From contig CAMRUG010000012.1 in assembly GCA_947053925.1 (NCBI GenBank), positions 1 through 40,717 of the forward strand: a stretch of 40,717 nucleotides of DNA, read 5' to 3'. Numbering within the stretch: the stretch's first letter is position 1; every line of letters begins with the position of its first letter. A program made the position numbers and the translations under genes. Shown one piece after another: positions 1 through 6,828 of this stretch. The notes under the pieces are model-generated. The model was not told where the DNA came from. It saw only the letters and a program-made list of their open reading frames with translations, and did no database searches. Source of the stretch: an uncultured Clostridia bacterium. Its GTDB lineage: Bacteria; Bacillota; Clostridia; Christensenellales; CAG-314.

Positions 1-8
1 AGCGAAGT

Positions 9-51
9 ATAACCCGAAGGTCGTATGGTTCAAATCCTGCCCCCGCAACCA
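9..51 (+). tRNA. 3' fragment of an initiator tRNA-Met (fMet)
   Basis: The stretch reads like the 3' half of an initiator tRNA. It has the anticodon-arm 3' side (AACCCGA), the variable loop AGGTCG, a T-loop TTCAAAT, the acceptor strand CCCCGCA, discriminator A and an encoded CCA. The A at the end of the acceptor strand is where initiator tRNAs place the C1-A72 mismatch. Bases 1-8 do not match the 5' part of the anticodon arm, and the T-stem has one extra base (GTATGG where GTAGG is expected). It is therefore a fragment or a slightly decayed copy, not an intact gene. It could be an attachment-site duplication of the tRNA 3' end, or an assembly edge. Confidence 0.6.
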
Positions 52-56
52 GTAAG

Positions 57-97
57 AACTAGGATGAACTATATGGTTCATCTTAGTTTTTTTATTA
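57..97 (+). terminator. Rho-independent terminator after the tRNA fragment
   Basis: A 13-bp stem pairs 57-69 with 76-88 and contains one G-T pair. The loop is six bases, and a run of seven T follows. It is correctly placed to end transcription of a tRNA lying to the left. Confidence 0.8.
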
Positions 98-100
98 TCT

Positions 101-286
101 GTTGAACTTGCAGGAACACATCAACGACTCTTGTGGGCAAGCGTCAACCCGTTCCGTTTTAAGTGTTGTTATCAAGACGACGAATCCGGTATGTACTGTA
201 TTAACGGACGTTATTATATTCCCGAGTGGGGAAGATGGCTAACATTAGACATATATTTTGGAGGTGGCAACTTTGATAGATTATAA
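101..286 (+). pseudogene. Rhs/YD-repeat core C-terminal fragment, headless
   Basis: The frame ending at TAA 284-286 encodes a recognisable Rhs core boundary. VNPFRFK lies near 143-163, followed by YQDDESGMYCINGRYY and PEWGRWL. This matches the family pattern NPFRYRGYYYD-ETGLYYLNSRYYDPE-GRFI. In intact Rhs proteins this segment closes the beta-cage shell just before the variable toxin tip. Here there is no start codon and no shell. The frame is closed upstream by TGA at 65-67, and the protein stops about 15 residues after the motif without a toxin domain. It is a remnant, perhaps a displaced tip cassette. The frame overlaps the next small gene by 14 bases. Confidence 0.7.
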
Positions 287-527
287 AAAAATATTAGAGC
301 AAGAAAACGCAGAGGATATTTTATTGGAAATTACTCAATCGGAAAAAATAGTAGATATTTGCGGTAATAGAAAGAGTTTACTTCATTTAGCTTGCAGAAT
401 ATTAGAATTTGTAGAAGAAGATTGCAAAGAAAGTGATATTGCAGAAATGAATATAGATATTGGAGTAGAAGCAACAAAAGACTCATCGCAGTTATGTATA
501 TTCTTATATGATGCTCTCATTAGATAG
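273..527 (+). CDS. Small hypothetical protein in Rhs-immunity position
   Basis: An 84-residue acidic protein. I chose the TTG start at 273 because a GGAGGTGG ribosome binding site lies at 260-267 with normal spacing. The same frame can be opened at 258, but that would put the binding site inside the gene. It overlaps the end of the Rhs fragment, an arrangement typical of immunity genes translationally coupled to polymorphic toxins. The sequence looks largely helical (ILEQENAEDILLEITQ) with no membrane segment. I do not recognise a named immunity family. Function as an orphan immunity protein is inferred from position only. Confidence 0.5.
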   Translation: MIDYKKILEQENAEDILLEITQSEKIVDICGNRKSLLHLACRILEFVEEDCKESDIAEMNIDIGVEATKDSSQLCIFLYDALIR

Positions 528-659
528 TTCTCTCTATTTCAAATCCAAATTGTGTTGGTTCATCTTTTTTATCTAAACCATTTATTACAGACAAGTAGGA
601 TTGCCAAGGAAATATATGCATTTGTAAATAAAAAAAGTTTTTGCACTTATTTTCATTTT

Positions 660-690
660 TCGACAATATTACAATAATGTATGTTATAAT
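660..690 (+). promoter_or_regulatory. Putative promoter with extended -10
   Basis: TATAAT at 685-690 is preceded by TG one base upstream, making an extended -10. A weak -35 (TCGACA, 660-665) lies 19 bases upstream. Transcription would start near 697 and run through the periodic repeat arrays towards the sugar transporter. Confidence 0.45.
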
Positions 691-710
691 AGCATACATA
701 AAAATAACTA

Positions 711-765
711 ACGACGTTCAACGACAATTAACTACGTCTAATCACTCGCTATTACATCGTATCAC
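711..765 (+). repeat. 10-bp-periodic short direct repeats, array 1
   Basis: Six copies of A(C/T)NAC begin at 711, 721, 731, 741, 751 and 761, so every copy is exactly 10 bp from the next. The first two are ACGAC and the third is ACTAC. The last three are ATCAC, ATTAC and ATCAC. The linkers are unrelated. The 10-bp step is not a multiple of three, so this is not coding periodicity. It would put every copy on the same face of the DNA helix. Confidence 0.6.
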
Positions 766-811
766 ATTGATAATTTTAATTTAACAGTATATGGTGTTCG
801 TGTACGATATA

Positions 812-868
812 ATGACGTATGTAACGACAGTTAATGACGAATAACAACGATTAACCACTGTTAAAAGC
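812..868 (+). repeat. 10-bp-periodic short direct repeats, array 2
   Basis: TAACGAC, TAATGAC, TAACAAC, TAACCAC and a weaker TAAAAGC begin at 822, 832, 842, 852 and 862, again at exact 10-bp steps. One more ATGAC at 812-816 sits 12 bp before the first core. The consensus TAA(C/T)NAC matches array 1. The two arrays are separated by about 46 bases without the pattern. Confidence 0.6.
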
Positions 869-1043
869 CATTATACATTGCATCACGCAAACGGTATGAA
901 TTTTGTTTTCGCTTTCTTTGTGTGTGCGATACAGTATTCTTCGCAAATTGTTTGTATCAAAGTGCAAAATATCAATTTAACGCAAGTTATAAATATTACT
1001 AAAATTCTCGAATGTTAATTTGTGTTTTGTACACACACTAAAT

Positions 1044-1080
1044 TTGACATATAACAAGTTTTATCGTTTGATAAAACTTG
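1044..1080 (+). promoter_or_regulatory. Promoter-like -35 with perfect inverted repeat (operator candidate)
   Basis: A consensus TTGACA at 1044-1049 is followed by a perfect inverted repeat: CAAGTTTTATC at 1055-1065, a four-base gap, and GATAAAACTTG at 1070-1080. The repeat covers where the -10 of this promoter would fall. A third half-site CAAGTTTTA lies at 1084-1092. No T-run follows, so it is more likely a repressor site than a terminator. It would control the downstream sugar symporter. Confidence 0.4.
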
Positions 1081-1224
1081 CGGCAAGTTTTAAAAGCAGT
1101 TAATTGATTAGTGAAAAATATAAATATCGTTGTACTATTACGTTATTCATACCGGCAGTAAATATTAGAGTACATTATTCAATTTTTTATTGTAAACATA
1201 TAATAATTAAAAGAAGGAGAAATT

Positions 1225-3156
1225 ATGTCGGAAAAAGTTTTAAAGCGCGAAATTTCCGCCGAAGACAAACAGTTTAACAAAAACAAGTGGCTGTTCAGTG
1301 TGTCGGGATTAGGGCGGGATATGTGCTATCAGTTGATAGCGTCGTTTTTGCTTGTGTATATTCAATTCGGCACAACTTTAAGCGTATTGCAATTTACTGT
1401 GATAAGTTTGCTTATCGGCGTAGTAGGGCGCATTTGGGACGCAATTAACGACCCTATGATGGGCGCTATAATCGAGGGTACGCATTTAAAATTCGGCAAG
1501 TTCCGCCCGTGGATATTTATAGGTGCGGTGTTAACCGGTATAATCGTCATTGTAATGTTCAATGTGCAAAGTCTTGTCGGTTGGGGCTTTGTTGCGTTTA
1601 TGGCAATAATGTATCTCTTGTGGGAAAGCGCATTTACTATGAACGATATCGGTTACTGGTCTATGCTCGCAAGTTTATCGAGCAAGAAAAAGCAACGCGA
1701 CCAAGCGACTACGTTAACGGTAATCTTTGCGGGAATAGGCGCGTTTGCCGCTCAGGGCGTAATTTCGTTTTTGTATCCCGGACACGTCCGTTTGGCATTC
1801 AGGTGGATAAGTATCGGCATTGCGGTGATATTCATCATTATGCAAGTTATTATGTCGTTGTTTGTAAAAGAACGTCCGCGCGCGCAAATGGAAGTTAACG
1901 AAAAAATTTCGCTAAAACAAATGTGGCGTACCATTCGTCAAAACGATCAGATTTTGTGGATGACCTTGTCTATGTTGTTTTACAATGTCGGTTCTGCAAT
2001 GCTCGTCGGTCTTGCATACAATTTGTATTATCTGGAAATAGGTTATGACGGAAACGCCATTGTGTTTGTTGCCATATTCGGAATATTCAACGTATTGGCG
2101 CAGGTATTCTATCCGTTGATAGTTAAAAAGTTAGGCAGAAAAAAATTGCAGATAGTATCTGTGGCTCTTGCGTGTTTCGGATATTTGGGTATAGCGTTAA
2201 TAGGCTGGTGGAATTTCTTGCCGTTTAACCTTATAACTCTTAGCATCTTCGGAATTTGCGTATTTATTGGTCAGGCGTTGTTTTATATGGCAAGTATCAT
2301 CAATATGACAAACTGCGTAGAGTACAACGAGTACAAATGCGGCGAGCGTAACGAAGCGGTTATATCGACATTACGTCCGTTTATGGCTAAATTTGCCGAC
2401 GCATTAAAATACGGTATTGTAACGCTGATTTTAACAGTGTCGTTAGTGTACGGGCTGTCGCAGAATATATCGACATTAGAATCGCAGACAAACTATTTTA
2501 ATGCCGATGATGTTACGATTACACAACAAGTAGAGTATATAAATGCAGTTAATAAATTCCGCATAGAGTGGAATGACGCAACGGAAGAACAGCGTAAGGA
2601 CAAAGATTTTGTAAACGAGTTTGCAGACAGAATAGAAAATTACGAAAGCAATTCTCTAAAACCGCTTGCAGGACACCAAATTTCTCCCGATTATATCAAC
2701 AGTATCGGCGACGCCGCAATAATGAAGGTGGAAAATAAAGGAGTTAAAGGACAGGAAAAAACAACGTTTGTTTCTCTGGTTAAAAATGTCGAAAACGCCA
2801 ACGATGTTTTGGTTAAAGAAGATAATGTCGTATACCGTCTGTCTATGACGTATACGGATGAGGCAACCGGTACGGAATACAATGCCGCCAACAATAATTT
2901 TAAAGCGCAAAGCGATTTGTCGATGCGTCTATGGGTGCGTATGGGCGTAACGCTTGTTCCTATTGTGTGCATCGTTATTGCGTTGATTATCCAACACAAA
3001 AAGTTTATAATAACCGAAGATTATTACGATATGATGCTTGTGGAAATTGACAAACACCGTAAGGAAAACGGCGACCAACCGATAGGCGACGATTCAAATG
3101 CGGTTAACGACATTTTGCCGCCAAATGACGCTTCCGATATGGATATGCCGAAATAA
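1225..3156 (+). CDS. GPH-family (MelB-like) cation:sugar symporter with large extracytoplasmic loop
   Basis: A 643-residue membrane transporter of the glycoside-pentoside-hexuronide family within the MFS. Family members import glycosides or uronides with Na+ or H+. The N-terminus has the family pattern: FSVSGLGRDMCYQL in the first membrane helix, then RIWDAINDPMMG and the loop GKFRPWI. About ten further hydrophobic helices follow. Family members are usually 450-500 residues. The extra length is a hydrophilic segment of about 150 residues (roughly 413-568) placed before the last membrane helix, plus a polar acidic tail after residue 595. The ATG has a good AAGGAG site at 1213-1218. It is a single-gene unit with a terminator just after it. 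The substrate cannot be named from sequence. Confidence 0.85.
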   Translation: MSEKVLKREISAEDKQFNKNKWLFSVSGLGRDMCYQLIASFLLVYIQFGTTLSVLQFTVISLLIGVVGRIWDAINDPMMGAIIEGTHLKFGKFRPWIFIGAVLTGIIVIVMFNVQSLVGWGFVAFMAIMYLLWESAFTMNDIGYWSMLASLSSKKKQRDQATTLTVIFAGIGAFAAQGVISFLYPGHVRLAFRWISIGIAVIFIIMQVIMSLFVKERPRAQMEVNEKISLKQMWRTIRQNDQILWMTLSMLFYNVGSAMLVGLAYNLYYLEIGYDGNAIVFVAIFGIFNVLAQVFYPLIVKKLGRKKLQIVSVALACFGYLGIALIGWWNFLPFNLITLSIFGICVFIGQALFYMASIINMTNCVEYNEYKCGERNEAVISTLRPFMAKFADALKYGIVTLILTVSLVYGLSQNISTLESQTNYFNADDVTITQQVEYINAVNKFRIEWNDATEEQRKDKDFVNEFADRIENYESNSLKPLAGHQISPDYINSIGDAAIMKVENKGVKGQEKTTFVSLVKNVENANDVLVKEDNVVYRLSMTYTDEATGTEYNAANNNFKAQSDLSMRLWVRMGVTLVPIVCIVIALIIQHKKFIITEDYYDMMLVEIDKHRKENGDQPIGDDSNAVNDILPPNDASDMDMPK

Positions 3157-3181
3157 AACAAATCGGTCTTGTAAATGTCTG

Positions 3182-3209
3182 AAAGCCCTTGAAATACTCA
3201 AGGGCTTTT
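3182..3209 (+). terminator. Rho-independent terminator
   Basis: The stem AAAGCCCTTG pairs with CAAGGGCTTT around a seven-base loop and ends in a T-rich tract. It closes the symporter transcription unit. Confidence 0.85.
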
Positions 3210-3272
3210 GTGTTGTAAGTGCAATTTTAATGTAATCTGAATATGCTTAAATACTGATATTAAACAAGACTG

Positions 3273-3301
3273 TTGACAATAATAAGCGCAAATGCTAAAC
3301 T
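3273..3301 (+). promoter_or_regulatory. Promoter placed so that the mRNA may be leaderless
   Basis: TTGACA at 3273-3278, a 17-base spacer and TAAACT at 3296-3301. The expected transcription start, about seven bases after the -10, falls on or next to the ATG at 3308. No Shine-Dalgarno sequence precedes that ATG. Confidence 0.55.
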
Positions 3302-3307
3302 TAATTG

Positions 3308-3946
3308 ATGAAAACCGAGTCTAACCGTTCCGAAACATTTGTTTACGTTGCGCGCTTTCCATTTGAAATTAACGATACTTCTCTTTGTACGGAACGCCAA
3401 AAGGATATTGCCGGCGCATCGAATTGCAATGTTCGGCAATCTAAATTATATGTATGGAAGTTGTTGGAAATTGCGCTTTTAAAGTCATTCGGTTTAGAAT
3501 TGTCGAAATTGAACGTAGTAAAGAATAGTAACGGCAAGTGGATATGCGACGAATGTGAGTTTTCGCTTTCGCATAGCGGAGATATAGTCGCCGTTGCAGT
3601 GTCTGATAAACCTGTCGGCGTGGACGTCGAAATGTTAAATCCCGAACGTTTCGGCGAACAAATGCAAAATCGTATTTTGACGGAAACTGAATTGACACAA
3701 AGCAAATTGCTCGCTGAAAAAGAAAGAGCGGTTTATGCAAATGTTTTGTTTTCACAAAAGGAAGCAGCCTTTAAAATGTCCGATTGTAAGAATTTTGTCG
3801 CGCACGTAATAGAAACGTCAAAATATAAATTTGAAGTAAAAACCTTGCAAACGGATAATACTTATATAGTCAGTGCCGTATCGTCTTGCGCACAAAAAAT
3901 CGTTTTTAATGCGTTAAACGTTGAGTTGAACGATTTTGTTTTGTAA
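3308..3946 (+). CDS. 4'-phosphopantetheinyl transferase, Sfp type
   Basis: A 212-residue protein of the 4'-phosphopantetheinyl transferase superfamily, which moves phosphopantetheine from CoA to a serine of acyl or peptidyl carrier proteins. Three family motifs are visible: SLSHSGD near residues 87-93, the Mg-binding GVDVE at 104-108, and FSQKEAAFK at 148-156, corresponding to WSxKEAxxK with Phe in place of Trp. The length of about 210 fits the Sfp/EntD group rather than short AcpS. The ATG at 3308 has no ribosome binding site, and a promoter lies immediately upstream. No carrier protein or synthase gene is nearby, so it may serve fatty acid synthesis or a distant pathway. Confidence 0.85.
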   Translation: MKTESNRSETFVYVARFPFEINDTSLCTERQKDIAGASNCNVRQSKLYVWKLLEIALLKSFGLELSKLNVVKNSNGKWICDECEFSLSHSGDIVAVAVSDKPVGVDVEMLNPERFGEQMQNRILTETELTQSKLLAEKERAVYANVLFSQKEAAFKMSDCKNFVAHVIETSKYKFEVKTLQTDNTYIVSAVSSCAQKIVFNALNVELNDFVL

Positions 3947-4061
3947 TTGAATGTTAGACTATGGCAATGATATACTTTAAATACGGACATTGATTTAATA
4001 ATGTACTGTAAGAAACGGATTATTTGGTTTTGATTTAAAAATCAAGTTACACGGAGAAAAT

Positions 4062-5210
4062 ATGGCAAGAAAAAAATGGATTAAAAAAAGACATAGACCT
4101 ATTTTTGCAATATTGCGCGGAATATTTAGATTGCATACAAAAATCAGGTATAATTATAAAGCGGTTAAGTCGGATATAAAAGGTCCTTGTCTTATAATGT
4201 GTAATCACGTTACGACATTCGACCCTGTGTTTGCCGCCTTGTCCTTTAAGTGTCCTGTTTACTTTGTTGCTATGGACGACTTGTTTAATATGAAGGTTTC
4301 TCCGTTATTAAAATATCTTGTTGCGCCTATTCCTAAGAAAAAATCTCAAGCCGATATGCAAACTATACGCGACTGTATAGCAATAATGAAAGAAGGCGGC
4401 GCGGTGTGCGTCTTTCCCGAAGGAAACAGAATATTGTCGGGCGACCAATGGCCTATGACGGAAGCGGTTGCCAAATTTGTCAAAATATCCAAGTATCCGC
4501 TTGTTATATACAATATTGAAGGGGGATACGGTTCTGATCCGCGTTGGGGACATACAAAGCGTAAGGGTAAGATGCGCGGCTTTGTAAAACTTGTATTAAC
4601 GCCGCAGGAATATAAGGATATGAGTAATGAGCAGCTTTACCGTACAATCTGCGACAACTTGCGAGTCAATGACGTATCTTCGGGACAAAAGTTTAAAAGC
4701 AAAAAGAGAGCGGAATATATAGAACGTGTGTTATACCGCTGTCCTAATTGCGGTAAGGTTTCGACAATAGTATCGGAAAACGAAAGATTTAAATGTAATA
4801 ACTGTGATAGTTCTTGGGCGTATACCGAAGATTTGCATATTGTTCCGAATGACAAATTTTCCACAATTTACGATTGGCACGAATGGGAAAAAGGCGAAAC
4901 GGAGCGTATGTCCCGCGATTGTTTGGGCATTATATTTGAAGACGAAAACGTAGAATTTTACAAGAGTATACGGTTTAGAAAAAAGAAAAAGATTATGGAC
5001 GGCAGACTGTCGGTTACTGCGCGCGGACTTACAATTACGGACAGAACTTCTATAGCATATTTTCCTTTTGCGGATATTGACGGTATTGCTCTTGTTCACA
5101 GAAACAAATTCGATTTTTATTACAAAGGCAGAACTTACCAAATAAAGGGCGATGAGAGATTCTGCTCTGTAAAATACGTGCATTTGTACGATGGGGTGAA
5201 GAATGTATAA
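4062..5210 (+). CDS. PlsC-like 1-acylglycerol-3-phosphate acyltransferase with zinc ribbon
   Basis: A 382-residue protein. The N-terminal 200 residues form a PlsC-type acyltransferase domain with the catalytic HVTTFD (His49, Asp54) and the phosphate-binding FPEGNR (118-123). This domain acylates lysophosphatidic acid in phospholipid synthesis. It is followed by a four-cysteine zinc ribbon (CPNC at 227-230, CNNC at 245-248) and a C-terminal beta-rich domain of about 120 residues with many aromatic residues. Ordinary PlsC proteins have about 200-250 residues and lack both additions. The start is set by the GGAG site at 4053-4056. Its end overlaps the next gene by eight bases, so the two are probably cotranscribed. 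Confidence 0.85.
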   Translation: MARKKWIKKRHRPIFAILRGIFRLHTKIRYNYKAVKSDIKGPCLIMCNHVTTFDPVFAALSFKCPVYFVAMDDLFNMKVSPLLKYLVAPIPKKKSQADMQTIRDCIAIMKEGGAVCVFPEGNRILSGDQWPMTEAVAKFVKISKYPLVIYNIEGGYGSDPRWGHTKRKGKMRGFVKLVLTPQEYKDMSNEQLYRTICDNLRVNDVSSGQKFKSKKRAEYIERVLYRCPNCGKVSTIVSENERFKCNNCDSSWAYTEDLHIVPNDKFSTIYDWHEWEKGETERMSRDCLGIIFEDENVEFYKSIRFRKKKKIMDGRLSVTARGLTITDRTSIAYFPFADIDGIALVHRNKFDFYYKGRTYQIKGDERFCSVKYVHLYDGVKNV

Positions 5211-6630
5211 TACTTGGGACTACGAGTTTTGGTCTGCTTTAATTCAAATAAGCATTTTACTCGTTGCCGCATTGGTCGGCAACACTATCCGTCGGGTAAT
5301 ACCGTTTGTGCGCAAATCATTGTTACCAAGTGCGGTTATCGGCGGATTGCTTATAATGATATTTAAGTTTATCCCTGCAGTAGACAAATTTATCGATACT
5401 AAGTTTATGGAAGGCTTGGCATATCATTGCTTGGCGCTGGGATTTATTGCTATTGCATTAAAAACAAACGTAAACAAATCGGACGGTTCGGGTATAGTTA
5501 TCAAAACCGGCGCGGTGGTTGTCGGAACTTACTTGATTCAAGGAATAGTAGGCATTACGATTACAATACTTCTATCTCTGGTAATCAAGGAATTGATACC
5601 CGCGGCAGGCTTACTTTTGCCGCTTGGTTTCGGTCAAGGTCCGGGGCAGGCTTTGAATTTCGGTTCGGTTTACGAGGGAAGCGGACTTGAAGGCGGAAAG
5701 AGTTTCGGTTTGACTATAGCTACCGTAGGTTTTTTGGTTGCGTGCGTATGCGGAGTAATTTATCTGAATATTCTGAAACGCAAGAATCGGCTTTTAGATG
5801 TGGAAAAAGGCGAGTTTACAGAAATGTCGGAAGAAGCGATTGCTCCCAACGATATACCTTTGTCGGACTCTATTGACAAATTGACGGTACAGGTTGCATT
5901 GGTAATCGGTACATATTTGCTGACGTATTTGCTTATGTGGGGCATAACTTTGTTGATTGACACCGGTGCCTTGGGAAATTTCGGAACCAACACGTTGAAG
6001 CCTCTGATTTGGGGATTCAATTTCTTGTTCGGTACTTTGTTTGCATTGCTTGTTAAAAAGATTATATCTTTGCTGCGCAAGAAAAACGTTATGAAACGCG
6101 ACTATATCAATAATTTTATGATGAACCGAATTTCAGGTTTCGTGTTCGATATGATGATTCTTGCAGGTATTGCGGCTATCGAATTCGAGTCCATCAAGGC
6201 GTTATGGTTGCCGTTATTACTGCTGTGCGTTCTTGGCACTGCGATAACGTTTGTATATCTCAACTTTGTCTGCAAGCGTATTTATCCGACATACCGTTAT
6301 CAGGCAATGGTGTCGCTGTTCGGAATGCTGACGGGTACTGCCAGTACGGGAATGATACTTCTCAGAGAAATCGACCCCAAGTTTGAAACGCCTGCGGCAA
6401 ATAATTTGATTATGCAAAGCGTTCCTGCAATGGCGTTCGGTTTCCCGATGCTGTTGTTGGCAGGGTACGCAAATTCGGGTATGACGGCAAGTTTAATTAC
6501 CCTTGCCGCTTGTGTAGGATTGTTTGCGGTAATGAACGTTATTGTATTTGTCAAATTCAAACGGCGTTCAAGCAAGGGGGGGGGTAGCAAGCCTGCTGAG
6601 CCGCCTCAACAACAGGAACAAGACGGGTAA
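5203..6630 (+). CDS. Sodium/glutamate symporter family protein (GltS-like)
   Basis: A 475-residue polytopic membrane protein resembling GltS Na+:glutamate symporters. Family features include LPSAVIGGLL near the second helix, the glycine-rich re-entrant GFGQGPGQALNFG and the C-terminal GMLTGTASTGMILLREIDP. About eleven hydrophobic helices are seen in two halves, with a hydrophilic central loop (ENxRLLDVEKGEFTEMSEE region). The start overlaps the acyltransferase gene by eight bases. The last 25 residues are a basic then Gly/Pro/Gln-rich tail encoded partly by a run of nine G. A gain of one G would create an immediate TAG stop, and a loss would extend the protein into another frame. The substrate could be another dicarboxylic amino acid. 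Confidence 0.8.
   Translation: MYNTWDYEFWSALIQISILLVAALVGNTIRRVIPFVRKSLLPSAVIGGLLIMIFKFIPAVDKFIDTKFMEGLAYHCLALGFIAIALKTNVNKSDGSGIVIKTGAVVVGTYLIQGIVGITITILLSLVIKELIPAAGLLLPLGFGQGPGQALNFGSVYEGSGLEGGKSFGLTIATVGFLVACVCGVIYLNILKRKNRLLDVEKGEFTEMSEEAIAPNDIPLSDSIDKLTVQVALVIGTYLLTYLLMWGITLLIDTGALGNFGTNTLKPLIWGFNFLFGTLFALLVKKIISLLRKKNVMKRDYINNFMMNRISGFVFDMMILAGIAAIEFESIKALWLPLLLLCVLGTAITFVYLNFVCKRIYPTYRYQAMVSLFGMLTGTASTGMILLREIDPKFETPAANNLIMQSVPAMAFGFPMLLLAGYANSGMTASLITLAACVGLFAVMNVIVFVKFKRRSSKGGGSKPAEPPQQQEQDG
6576..6588 (+). repeat. Nine-G homopolymer followed by TAGC
   Basis: The run lies within the 3' end of the GltS-like gene. The same 13 bases recur at 26874-26886. Homopolymers of this length slip easily during replication and during sequencing. 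Confidence 0.8.
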
Positions 6631-6651
6631 TTACTACACGGTAAAAATAGT

Positions 6652-6686
6652 AAAAGTACGCTTACGGGTATGTAAGCGTACTTTTT
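6652..6686. terminator. Bidirectional-looking terminator between convergent genes
   Basis: AAAAGTACGCTTAC pairs with GTAAGCGTACTTTT around a six-base loop, with T-runs at the end of the plus strand and A-runs at its start. It can end the GltS-like gene and the convergent dnaD-dnaI unit. Confidence 0.85.
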
Positions 6687-6828
6687 AGTTAGAGCTGACA
6701 TTTACAAAAAAAACTGCCGCGCCGTTGTTAAACTAATGCAATTTTTATTGTTGGTTTGTTGTGTCTTAATTTGGCGTAGCAAATTAAATTATCAAACATT
6801 GTCAATTATTATTAAGTTAAAAAATTTC

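Larger units (their letters stand above)
528..1224. other. Gene-poor region with regulatory-looking structure
   Basis: No convincing gene was found in about 700 bases. The region holds an extended -10 promoter candidate at 660-690, two 10-bp-periodic repeat arrays (711-765 and 824-868), a perfect 11-bp inverted repeat at 1055-1080, and a TATAAT at 1199-1204 close to the following gene. These are described separately. Confidence 0.6.

Noticed and set aside
520..621. A 33-residue minus-strand reading frame (starts MHIFPWQSYLSV)
   Set aside because: It has no ribosome binding site, is very short and converges on the small plus-strand gene. It could be a gene remnant but nothing supports it.
711..868. 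A CRISPR array as explanation of the phased repeats
   Set aside because: The units are far too short, degenerate and closely spaced, and no cas genes are present.
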